A stretch of DNA of 64,000 bases from Megamerina dolium (lineage: Eukaryota > Arthropoda > Insecta > Diptera > Megamerinidae): the NCBI GenBank assembly GCA_963854835.1, contig OY978525.1, positions 112,144,018 to 112,208,017 of the forward strand. Reading direction: 5' to 3'. Made by a program: the position numbers and the translations under genes. A model generated the notes under the pieces. It was given only the letters and a program-made list of their open reading frames with translations. It was not told the origin of the DNA and searched no databases. Of this stretch, positions 23,281 to 34,312 are shown piece by piece (the first letter of the stretch is position 1; each line of letters starts with the position of its first letter).

Positions 23281-23347
23281 GGGAGCCGTATCTCAGTGCT
23301 TAGTGCGTTGGCTTTCTGATATATATATCGTGGGTTCAATGCCTGAC
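23281..23347 (+). repeat. tRNA-like SINE head fragment
   Basis: On the + strand GGGAGCCGTATCTCAGTG matches the start of the SINE head. A B-box-like GGGTTCAATGCC follows at 23332-23343. The middle has been replaced by an AT run. This is the head only, without the body. Confidence 0.7.
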
Positions 23348-23433
23348 TAAAGCACAACATTAATATCGAAAGATTTTTCGAATGAATTCGAATAGATGAC
23401 AGATTAGAACAGATTCACAACAGCATTTATCAA

Positions 23434-23468
23434 TACTGTTAATAACTTACTTACTTACTGTTAATAAC
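23434..23468 (-). mobile_element. Possible tail-only retrotransposon insertion
   Basis: TACTGTTAATAAC occurs at 23434-23446 and again at 23456-23468. Nine bases (TTACTTACT) separate the copies. Relatives of the target (22393, 22492) lack the insertion. The nine bases match the TAAG-type 3' tail of the RTE-like insertion at 4765. This is consistent with an extreme 5'-truncated insertion with a 13-bp target duplication, but replication slippage could also produce it. Confidence 0.4.
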
Positions 23469-23520
23469 ATGATAAGAAAAAATGTTGTAAATATGAAAGA
23501 CTTAAGAGACAAACTTTACA

Positions 23521-25691
23521 TATTTAACATAACATTGGCTTTACATGTTATATGGACATGATAAAAACTGAAAACAAAAGACAACAAATTTGAAGCTTTT
23601 AAATTGCTACGAGCAACTCAAGAGATGGACAACAAATAATTATATAATAGATTTATCTGAAAAAATCACTCAATAATATGAGTAGTACTTATATTTCGTA
23701 TATCAAAATACTACAGACAACATTAACTAATGGAAAATTATGCATACATGTGTCTGTTAATAAATTTTATTCTGCTTAGTGCATTATTTTTTAAAATACA
23801 CCTTTTACATAATTGATTTAGTGTGCTCTTATTGCGCCCATATTCCATTTAAGTTGAGAACAAGGAAAGTTCGTATTAAAATTTGATCAATCTGTACAAA
23901 AACAATAAAACATTCTCTTGAGAAATTTTCTAAAATAACTATTTACATATAAAATGTATATTTTCCTCATATCGACACAATTTTTATTGAAATATTGACA
24001 ATTAAATCGATATGTGCGCTCAGCATGCAATTAAATGAAAGGATTAATTATATAATAATAATAATAATAAAATGTACAAAAAACAATATCTTTTGGAACA
24101 TTCGAAATACTTTTAAGAATAAAAAGAGAAAAACATGAAATATTAAGCTGCCCAATGCAAAAAAAAAAATAAATAAATAATGACGAATTTACTGAAAATC
24201 TCAAAAACAAACAACAACAACAAAAAATGTTGCTATATTTCATGCAACATTTGTTCTTGAAATGTATATTGATAGTAATAAATCCCAAAGCGGAACCATT
24301 TTGCTCACACACACACACACACACACACAAATACAAAACACATTATTAATCTAGTTTATTAGTGAGGTGACCATTAAGACAATGGCTTAATAATAATAAT
24401 GCAAATTAATTTAGCAAAAGTGCTGTCATTAAACTCAGTAGTTTACAATAGTAATGTGGCGCAACAAAATTTTATTTGCAACGAATTTATAGTTTATGAG
24501 CTTAATTATTATTATTTTGCTTTTTTTACTCTTGCTAGAATTTTTCTGATTTTATTTTATTTCATTATAACGATTTTTTTTTTTCTAAAACAATTAACAA
24601 AGCTGGGGGAAATACTCCAAGGTTAATAGATTAAAACAACAAATAAAATGATTAAATATATTTTAGAATATAATATTTGAACACATTTTTGTACGAGGCT
24701 AACTGAATTTGTAATTTTTGAGCATTAATAAATTGAATTAATTCACTTAGATTATGCTAAGAATGGGAATCGAAATTTGTAGAGCGACAATGTTATGAGA
24801 ATATTAGTAAATATTTTAGCTGAGGAAGATATATGCATTATGGCGGGTATATTTAATTGAAAATATAGATGTGAATTCACCCTTTGCATTTTGTCCAATT
24901 CAACACCATGTGACCCAACAACACTTAGTTATAAAAAATTATTTTTTCTTTGAGTAAAATTTCACACCAAATATGCTACCATCCAATTCTATGATAAAAT
25001 ACCCTTAACGACAATATTTTTTTTTTTTGAAATTCCAATTAATCCAATTAATGTAAGAGTAATATTGAAACACTAATTTCAAAACAAATATATATACGAG
25101 TACATAATAAAAAAAAAAACAAAAATTACACCTATATATATTTTTATACAATGCATGACCCAATTATTAAATATACAACAATTACCATTACAAACACATT
25201 TGCTACACGTAATTATAAGGCCAACATAACAATATAAAACATCAAAATGTAACAATTACACAAAAAAAAAAATACAAAAAAATTCGCTGAAATAAAGTAC
25301 TTAAGCACATACATAATTATTAGGTTCAACAAATTTATTGTGAACTTGTGAAGAAAACTATGAGACAGCATAAACCATAAATGAGCAACATAATAAGAGT
25401 TGGTCTAAAAAAATTAGCCCCATAAAATCTGATATTGGACTGTAACACATATGCATGTATTTACATATAAATGTGAGTGTATATTTCAAGCACAGGAATG
25501 AAAATAACAATTAAAGCTGTAATAAGCAAAGTAATGCGAATATTTTATGTAAAGACCATGCTGCGTGTTGGTATGGTAATTATATAGTAAAATGCATGAA
25601 ACGTAAGTTAAATAATAGCAAATACATATATTTATACTTTTGATATTTAACTAAATATATTATATATATTAATGAATAGAAAGAATAAAAA
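23521..25691. other. Gene-free AT-rich stretch
   Basis: No protein-coding or transposon signal was recognised. It contains (AAT)n at 24053-24069, a (CA)n tract at about 24308-24328 and several A-rich runs. Confidence 0.5.
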
Positions 25692-27276
25692 AAATCTCCT
25701 TACAGTCGGCTGGGGCCGACCAAACTATACCCTGCATATGTAGATTTATATATAAAAAGTTTACTCGAATATCCAACTTTTCTTTTATTTCCACTTTTCG
25801 AGAAACAATTTTTGCATATACTACTAATTTACACCCGAAATATGGTTGACTTTGACGAAATAAAAGGATTTTAAGATAATTCCGAGGCTTAGTATGGGAG
25901 CTATATAAAAATTGGGCGTGGCTTATCACTTTCTAGTAAATCCAATTAATTTTTCAATGTTAATCCACACCTTAAATTTGGTGTCCTACGTTGAATAGTT
26001 TCTAAGTTATGGTGGTTAACATTTTTGTTTAATTTCCTCAACTTTGCATGGGAGCCCCAATAAGAAGTGGGCGTGGTACGCTGATTTTTCGTCAGATTAT
26101 TTCCGACTACGATATTAATTTAAGTGTCAATTATGGTTATTGTAGACATAAGATTGCCGAAGTTACAGCTGTTTCAATTTAAAATTTGTATGGGGGCTAC
26201 GATAAACACTGGGCGTGGTGCGCCCATTTTCTGTGAGCCTAGTTGCTCGTACAATACTAATCCATACCCTAAGTCTCGTTGTCCTGGGCTAAATGGTTTG
26301 TAAGCTATGGAGCTTAAAATTTTAGTTTAATTCACTCGACTTTGTATGGGAGACCCATGAAGGAGTGGGCGTGGCACACTGATTTTCTGCCAGATTTTTG
26401 CCGACTACGATATTAATTTAAGTGTCAATTGTGGTTATTCTAGACAGAAGATTGCCGAAATTACAGCTGTTTCAGTTTAAAATTTGTATGAGGGCTACGA
26501 TAAACACTGGGCGTGGTGCGCTCATTTTCTGTGAGCCTAGTTGCTCATACAATACTAATTCACACCTTAAATCTCGTTATTCTACGCTGAATAGTTTGCA
26601 AGTTATAACCGGTAACATTTTTTTTAATTTCCGCAACTTTGTATGGGAGACCCAAAAAGGAGTGGGCGTGGCACATTGATTTTCTGCCATATTATTTCTG
26701 ACTACGGTGTTAATCTAAGTGTCAATTATGGTTATTCTAGACAGAAGATTGTAGAAGTTACAGCAGTTTCAATTTAAAAGAAGTACAGACACTTTGTATG
26801 GGAGCTACGCTAGAAAGTAGGCGTGGCTCATCCACTTTTGGTGAGGTTATATAGTAGTATAATATAACTCTATGTGCAAAATATTGTTGTCCCAAGTGGT
26901 ATATTGTGTGAGTTATAGCAAGTTAAAGATTTTGAAAATTTCGAGGTTAGTGGCTTTGAATGCTTGGTGTGGGCGTGGTTATTGACCGATCATGCCCAAT
27001 ATCAATCCCCTCCGTACCCTTGGATCATAGATTACTTATGCCAAATTTCATCGAAATAGCTCAATATTTACTCAAGTTATCGTGCGAACCAGCCAGGTGA
27101 CAGACAGACGGACGGACGGACGGACGGACGGACGGACGGACATCGTTAAATCGAAAATTTAATCGACGCTGATCACGAATATATATCCATGTCTATATCT
27201 CCGGAGATTCCTTCAAGTGGACACAAACATCTGACCGAAATGAATATACCATGCATATTGCATTATGCAGGGTATA
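25692..27276 (-). repeat. 1.5-kb (GTCC)n interspersed repeat, copy B (inverted, most complete)
   Basis: This is the reverse complement of copy A. It opens with the terminal hairpin GTCGGCTGGGGCCGAC near 25705 and ends with TATGCAGGGTATA near 27264-27276. GGGCGTGG/AGGCGTGG motifs (reverse of CCACGCCC/T) begin at 25914, 26069, 26211, 26367, 26509, 26664, 26819 and 26971. Spacings are 155, 142, 156, 142, 155, 155 and 152. Two module types alternate: one with GGGTCTCCCATACAAAG and one with GTAGCCCCCATACAAA (both quoted in copy A orientation). It contains ORFs of up to 86 codons without any recognisable protein family. Confidence 0.85.
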
Positions 27277-27283
27277 AAAATAG

Positions 27284-27333
27284 ATATGTGGCACCTAAAG
27301 CGCCGAAGGGCTCATTGGCCGAGCTGAATGAAC
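27284..27333 (-). repeat. SINE 3' end fragment
   Basis: ATGTGGCACCTAAAGC..., with AAGGGCTCATTGGCCGAGCT, matches the 3' terminal part of the SINE family (compare 43483-43520). It abuts the end of repeat copy B directly. The body and head are missing. Confidence 0.65.
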
Positions 27334-28389
27334 ACTTTGCATAATTAATGCAAACTTGACGACCTTTTATATGTACTATACAAATTTATATGCAAAAGTA
27401 TAGGTATATATGTGTATAAAATATATTTAAAAAAATATTAAAATTATTCATTCAAATTATTCAAAATTGACACAATTGCGATATGATTAATTAATCTTAA
27501 GGTGCACTGTGAAATGGTTACCGCCTCAATATACGCAAATATATATTATAAGTCGTTTCTTTCAAATATCATATATATGTGTGCATTAAAAAGAAAATAA
27601 AATATAAAAAAAGTAGAAATATTGATATCATAGGAAGTTTTACATATTTATTAGGAAAGTGTAATTTGATACATGATTTAGTGGTCATTTTCAACATTGT
27701 CGCTCAAACAAATAGCCACAATCTCATTTAGTCTTAAGTATTAATTATTATTCGAGAATTTTACAAATCTTTTGACATTTTACTATTGCCTTTTGAAAAT
27801 CCAAAGAGCTAATTATGCACAATAATTTCAAATTCGTTCCAATTCCAATGAATTTGTCTTTGAAGAAAGGAAATTTCTTTAATTTTATATTTATATGAAA
27901 ATTCCTTTCTATCGAATATGAATTTTATAGAATTTATATAATTCAATATCTTGATAATATTCCCAATAACTTTCCGTAATAAATACTACCCTGCAAAAGT
28001 TTGGGTGAATTTCAAAAATGACATAAATTTTGTATTTTTCGTTATATTTTTTCGAAGAGGACCATTTTACTGAACATATTTCCATGAAATATAATTATTC
28101 TTATAATTTCTTGACATGTTTATCTTATTGTTGTTGTTTTATTTGATTAAAATATGTTGATACTGAAGATACAAAAAAATTGAACTATTTTCAAATTGAT
28201 TAATTTGTAGAATTCTTTTGATATATTTCGACCTGAATTAATTAAAAATTAATTTTAAAATATTTCAAAATGTGCGCAAATATTGTCTTAGGTCGTTTAA
28301 CACCACAATTCAAATTCATAACGGTATATTTTAATAATTTATCACTTATATGCATATTGTTCAGTTCAACAAGTTTCTATCATAATTAC
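27334..28389. other. Gene-free AT-rich stretch
   Basis: No coding signal was recognised. The right part may include the decayed 5' end of the Tc1-like element that follows. Confidence 0.4.
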
Positions 28390-28985
28390 TGTTGTCCAAA
28401 CGTAATCTAATCCATCAAAATGGTGAAAACCAAGTAGATATTAGAAGAAAAACCAGCTCAAATTATTATTTTGCAAAAATTCGGTCATTTAATGAGAAAA
28501 ATTACACAAATTGTAGATGTGAAATTGAAAGGAGTTCACAATCTGTAGACCCAGAAAAACAACTAAACAGGATGATCGTCTTTTACAAATGTCCAGCCAA
28601 CGTTTCCTATTTAAAACTGTGCCAGATTTACGAGCCGAGATTAATGAAACCTTTTCGAACAATTGTGGTACGTTGGTTACATAAAACCGGTTTATATGGT
28701 CGAGTCGCCGCCAGAAAAACTTTATTGCATCCTATAAATATTGCAAAGCAACTCAAATGGACAAAAGAACGTGTCAATTGATCAATGGATCAATGGAAAC
28801 AGGTGTTATGGACCGATGAATTCAAATTCGAAGTTTTCGGAAACAAACGGCGATGTGTTTAGCCTACAGTCAAGTTCTGAAGTGACAGTATAATGATTTG
28901 GGCTTGTTTCTGCTATGATGGAGAAGCCGATTTGGTGAAAATCTTCAGACGTAATGACACACTAGTTGAACATTAGAGTTGTATT
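28390..28985 (+). pseudogene. Tc1-like transposase remnant
   Basis: The + strand translation, with frame changes, has the order expected for Tc1 transposases. A degraded N-terminal HTH region includes TIVVRWLHKTGLYGRVAARK, which matches the usual TVRRxLxxxGLxGRVAxRKP. Then comes LLHPINIAKQLKWTKERVN, followed after a stop by DQWKQVLWTDEFKFEVFGNKRR, the first catalytic Asp block. A VMIWACF-like block ends it. The second and third catalytic regions are not seen and no terminal repeats were identified. Confidence 0.75.
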
Positions 28986-29529
28986 TCCTTGTTATTGCTG
29001 TTTTTGCTAGAAAACCAATGAATTCTGATCTGATCGAATCAAAATACAATATAAAAAAAATTAAAAAAATAAAACAATATAAAAAAAATGGAATCAAAAT
29101 TGCAACAGAGTGGAGCAGTTCATGTTAAACCAATAAAATTGCATTAAACAATTGAAAATCATCATGACAATCGCCAAATAAAATTTGAAGAATATTATTG
29201 CACAAATATTCATCGTCTTTCTTCAATTCCTTTGTTGAACTAAAGTTCTATGAACAACGGACTACGAACAGGTCTTCCTTCTTTTCTTCATGGTCCAACT
29301 ACAAACTGCAAGTCTTCACACATAACCAAGAAGCCTCGAATTAACTTACGTTTTTTCCCTATGACGTACAAACAACAACAATTAAATAAACATCACCTAG
29401 TGCTAATGAAACTTGATTTTCACTGAATAATTTTTACACAGACAATTCTCATCTAATTCCCATGAGTCAATAATTCTCAATTCTCTCAATTAGAAGCACG
29501 ATGTTAGAGTTGAGAATATTTCCCTACTG

Positions 29530-30200
29530 TACTGCTGCACTTCCGGCCACCAGTCCGTAGCCGAATGGGACTGAAACTGATAGTAGCTTCGGCTACGAGG
29601 TCCCTATCAAAAGACTTTAAATTTGGTACCACGGGTAATCAAGTTGGAATCCCTTTAACCTCATCGTTGGAAACGGCCCTTCGGGAAGGTTTTCGTGGTG
29701 ATTGTGGTAACCCAAAGAACACGCGGGTACAGTATTCCACGTCAAATGCGGGGGGTACTCGCTGTGGAGTTGCATTGCAACCAGGTTGCTGACCCCTTAT
29801 GATCAGAAGAGGTTTTAGTTAGGCCTCGATCTTCACCAAGGAGTGTAGGAATGCCCGAATTGGTACCGTAAGAAAATGGGGGTTCGTTTCCAACTTTCCA
29901 ATCCTACGGGGCGCTTATCAATGCTTCAAATTGATACATATGCTTTGTGCGTCGTGAGATTAGGCCATCATGGAAGGTCCTTACGATAAATACAGCTCAA
30001 TTGTTGTACTGCTTCCCTCCATTAGACATGTTAGGACTAAAATTTTATTGGAAAAAATCTTACCCTATACCAGCACCTTTACTTCTTCCTATCATATGCA
30101 ATTCCTCTCATGCGGCTTGCGGTGTATAACTGCATAGAAAGTGCATAGGAAGATGTTAGACAATTTATATACAATAAGCTTGAGAAGTGTGTATAAATAA
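29530..30200. other. GC-rich segment of unknown origin
   Basis: About 670 bp with clearly higher GC than its surroundings and sharp edges, rich in short inverted repeats (AGCTTCGGCT, CCCTTCGGG). The + strand has a 75-codon ORF (29565-29792, LIVASATRSLSKDFKFG...) and a 60-codon ORF (29947-30129). Neither belongs to a family I recognise. It does not match rRNA cores that I can recall. It is bounded on the right by copy C of the (GTCC)n repeat. It may be the 3' region of a non-LTR retrotransposon or an inserted foreign fragment; both are guesses. Confidence 0.4.
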
Positions 30201-30312
30201 AGCCAATATGGTTTACTTAAAATAATCTGTATTCACAATAGCGTCCGAGAAGAATCCGAGAAGCTTTATACACGACCATATGCTTCATATTCTAAATGAT
30301 CCTGACTGTTTT

Positions 30313-31775
30313 TATACCCTGCATAATGCAATATGCATGGTATATTCATTTCGGTCAGATGTTTGTGTCCACTTGAAGGAATCTCCGGAGATATAGACAT
30401 AGATATATATTCGTGATCAGCGTCGATTAAATTTTCGATTTAACGATGTCCGTCCGTCCGTCCGTCCGTCTGTCTGTCACCTGGCTGGTTCGCACGATAA
30501 CTTGAGTAAATATTGAGCTATTTCGATGAAATTTGGCATAAGCAATCTATGATCCAAGGGTACGGAGGGGATTGATATTGGGCATGATCGGTCAATAACC
30601 ACGCCCACACCAAGCATTCAAAGCGACTAACCTCGAAATTTTCAAAATTTTCAACTTGCTATAACTCACACAATATAACACTTGGGACAACAATATTTTG
30701 CACATAGAGTTATATTATACTACTATATAACCTCACCAAAAGTGGATGAGCCACGCCTACTTTCTAGCGTAGCTCCCATACAAAGTGTCTGTACTTCTTT
30801 TAAATTGAAATTGCTGTAACTTCTACACTCTTCTGTCTAGAATAACCATAATTAACACTTAGATTAACATGGTAGTGAGAAATAATATGGCAGAAAATCA
30901 GTGTGCCACGCCCACTCCTTCATGGGTCTCCCATACAAAGTCGAGTGAATTAAACTAAAATTTTAAGCTCCATAACTTACAAACCATTTAGCCTAAGACA
31001 ACGAGATTTAAGGTGTGGATTAGTATTGTACGAGCAACTAGGCTTACACGAAATGGGCGTACCACGCCCACTGTTTATCGTAGCCCCCATACAAATTTTA
31101 AATTGAAACAGCTGTAACTTCGGCAATCTTCTGTCTAGAATAACCATAAATGACACTTAAATTAATATCGTAGTCGGAAATAATCTGGCAGAAAATCAGT
31201 GTGCCATGCCCACTGTTTATCGTAGCCCCTGTACAAAATGAGTGAAATTCTTTTAAATTGAAATAGCTGTAACTTCTGCATACTTCTGTCTAGAACAATT
31301 ATAATTAATACTTCAGCTAATATGGTATTCGAAAATAATCTGACAAAAAATCAACATGCCACACCCACTTCTTAATGGGGCTTCCATACAAAATTTGGAA
31401 AATTATAAAAAATTTAAACCGCTATAACTTACGAACTATTCAGCGTAGGACAACCAAATTTAAGGAGTGTATTGATATTGAAAAATTAATTAGATATACA
31501 AGAAAGAGGTAAGCCACGCCCACTTTTTATATAGCTTCCGTACAAAATCTCAGATTTATCTTAAAAATTAAAACACCCATAATTTACTAAATAATAAGCC
31601 TAGGTCAACCCATTGCAACCTAGGTAGTTTAGTATTATAGGCAGAAATTATTCCTCAAAAATTGGTGAGGTACAAAGTAGTGGAAGAAAAGGATGGATAT
31701 ACGAGCAAACTTTTTATATATACCTCTACATATGCAGGGTATAATTTGGTCGGCCCCAGCCGACTGTAAGGCCAT
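30313..31775 (+). repeat. 1.5-kb (GTCC)n interspersed repeat, copy C
   Basis: It has the same ends as copy A: TATACCCTGCATA at 30313 and the terminal hairpin near 31750-31765. The (GTCC)n run is only four units. CCACGCCC-type motifs begin at 30599, 30751, 30906, 31062, 31204 (CCATGCCC), 31359 (CCACACCC) and 31514. Spacings are 152, 155, 156, 142, 155 and 155. The motif decays towards the 3' side while its spacing is kept. Confidence 0.82.
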
Positions 31776-33453
31776 TTTTTAATACTGCTTACTCCGAGGG
31801 CGAGGTAAACCTTACAATTTCCATTACCAATGTGGTGACCATTTCCGTTTAATTTAGCTAAAGTTTTATTCTTTCCAAAGCGGCTAGAGAAAGACGTCTC
31901 TTCATTTCATCACTTTCATTTCATAACATATGCACCGTTTTTCATCTTCATCCTGCTTCACAATAAATACCCTCAATAAATGTACACTAAGAAAGCACAC
32001 ACACAAAAACAACATTATAATAATATTTAGATTTATTGCTAAAGGGTCATGGAGTTTTCTTACTTGCTATCGAGTCAACTTTACCTCAGACCGGGCATTC
32101 CTCATCTAAATTATGAAATGAAATTTCATATTTAAATTCTTTTTTTATTTTTTAAGCGAAATATTTCCTCATATTTACATATAGTGTTTGGATAAAATGA
32201 ATAACCAACAGATGAAATATTTGAAGGAAAATTAATATACCAAGCAACATGAATGAAATGATCAAATGATGAATTTAAAATTAAAACATTAAACGAAAAT
32301 TTAAGTATAATATTACATTTATTCATTAATGAAATTACGACAATAAATAATATCATATTACAAAAATACTACAACAACAACAACAATAATAGCATAATTT
32401 ACATACGAGTAAATACCATAACTACATGCTGCTCATTTTACATTTCGTCGTTCAGCTTTTGATTAATTAATATGAGAATTTTTAAAATAGACCACCACCA
32501 CCCGTATAGCATTCCAGTGTTACAGTCATCAATTGTAATATAAACTCACACAATCCATATACTTGGCTTCTCATATTACCATTGCTGATGAAAAACAAAC
32601 GACGGACCCTCATAAGTACGTATTGTGTGTGATACACTTCAAATGTGTAAATTGAACAACTCAACACAGGTAATATTGGCAAATAGCGACAGTAATGACA
32701 ACATTAATAAGCCAAAGAAAAGATAAATAAAAGGGAGAGGAAAGAAATTAAAAGAAAAGAAGAAAAATAAAAACCCCATAAAGTAGACGTGCGCATTAAC
32801 CAATTGGATTTGATGCTCTACTTAACCGAATATACGATGCATACATTTCAAATCTTATATAATCTAATATACATGACGTGGTCAAGCTTTTGGGCATTAC
32901 TTGACTTTCATTTATTTTTCATTATATATTATTTCATTTTATTTTATTTCGCCTTTTTTTCTAATTTATATGGATTATCTTATTTCACAAGAATGAGTTT
33001 GCATTGCCAGTACTGGCATCATCACAAAGACAAAGTAATAATAGTAGAAATGATATTAATAATAACAAAAACGAAAGTAACTTTACTTAATTATCTATTA
33101 AATGTTGAGAAATGATGGCAACACTACGATTTTAATTGTAACGTTCTACATATTGTATACTATGTCAGCTAGTTCAAGGTTAGATAATTCGATTAATTGA
33201 AAAGCACCGAAATCCGCATTCCATTAAATCATATCATTGTACATCAAAGTGGGTGATATGATAAGTAACTGCGATGAAGAATTACGAATCAATTATAAGC
33301 GAATTTTCTTCTGTTTCATAATAGGCTTGAAAACCTTTTTTAAGTCAAATTTTTTTCTTTAGCTCCCTTATGTTAACATTAAATCATTGTCTGGCAATAG
33401 GGGTCATATTTTTGACGTTTATCAGTTGTCAGAATACTTTTTTCTCTCTTATA
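31776..33453. other. Gene-free stretch
   Basis: No supported gene. A minus-strand ORF of 66 codons (32482-32682) has moderately protein-like composition but no family resemblance. It ends in CCACCACCACCC-type repeats. An (ACA)n run lies at 32371-32390. Confidence 0.45.
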
Positions 33454-34312
33454 TTAGGTGCTTGAAAAGTTCGATAACAAATTTGACCAAATATGAAACA
33501 CTTTTTTCTCATCTCTGAAACGAGCATTATTAAACCAAATATGTGCCGTTTTGATCGATAATCTTGATCGATTACCCATTTTTTGGGTAAAGTCATTATT
33601 CCAGCTGTGTAGAACTTCTGGGTTTTTCGAGAGAAAAATTGATCCAAGTGCATTTTGTAGGCCTCTACGGAATTTAAATTTACACCATTAAAAGAGCTCT
33701 GCAGAGATCAAAAGAAATGATAATGTGAAGCTCAAGGTCCAGGCTATATGGTGGATGCATCAAAACTTCCCAGCTAAGCTCTCTCAATTATTGCCGAGTC
33801 ATCAAAGATGTGTGTGGTCTGGCGTTGTCATGATGGAACACAAAACGTTTTCTATTGATTAATTCTGCCGGTTGTAATTGAATTGCTTGTTTCAATCTCA
33901 TTAATTGTGGACAGTACAGATCAGAAACAATCAATTGATCAGGCTATAGAAGCTCATAATGAACAATTCCCTTCCAATCAGAGCGAGGTGCATCTTTAGC
34001 ATTAAAATTATCAGATTGAAAATGAGCAAACCACATTGCTGCTGTTTTTCTAGATACATCATCGTCTCTGTGAACTCCACAAATTTTTTTCAACAGTCTA
34101 CGACGCATTCTTACCTTTTCTATAATAGAAAAGCAAAATATGACAATAATGTTCCAAATTTTCACTCATTTTTACAAGTGGATAATATTTCCCAGAATAA
34201 TGCGATTATAATAATGTCTTTTTACAAAATGTCACCTTTCAAACGAGTCAGAGATGTTACATTTTAGACCCATCTACGGATAATTTCTTATCGAACTTTT
34301 TCGAACACCCAA
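33454..34312 (-). mobile_element. Internally deleted mariner (859 bp), cecropia/HSMAR-like
   Basis: Inverted ends share TTAGGTG/TTGGGTG followed by GAAAAGTTCGATA or GAAAAAGTTCGATA, next to TA at 33452-33453 and 34313-34314. Minus-strand translation gives an N-terminal part with AAMWFAHFQSDNFNAKDAPRS. This jumps directly to DWKGIVHYELL, then LYCPQLMRLKQAI, RFVFHHDNARPHTS (second catalytic Asp block), WEVLMHPPYSLDL and the C-terminal FFSRKTQKFYTAGIMTLPKKW. The HTH second half and the first catalytic Asp block are deleted. These blocks resemble the mariner subfamily that includes human HSMAR1. Confidence 0.88.

Noticed and set aside
29565..29792. 75-codon ORF in the GC-rich block as a gene or rRNA fragment
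   Set aside because: No family resemblance, stops follow at once, and no recognisable conserved rRNA core. It is kept only as an unexplained segment.
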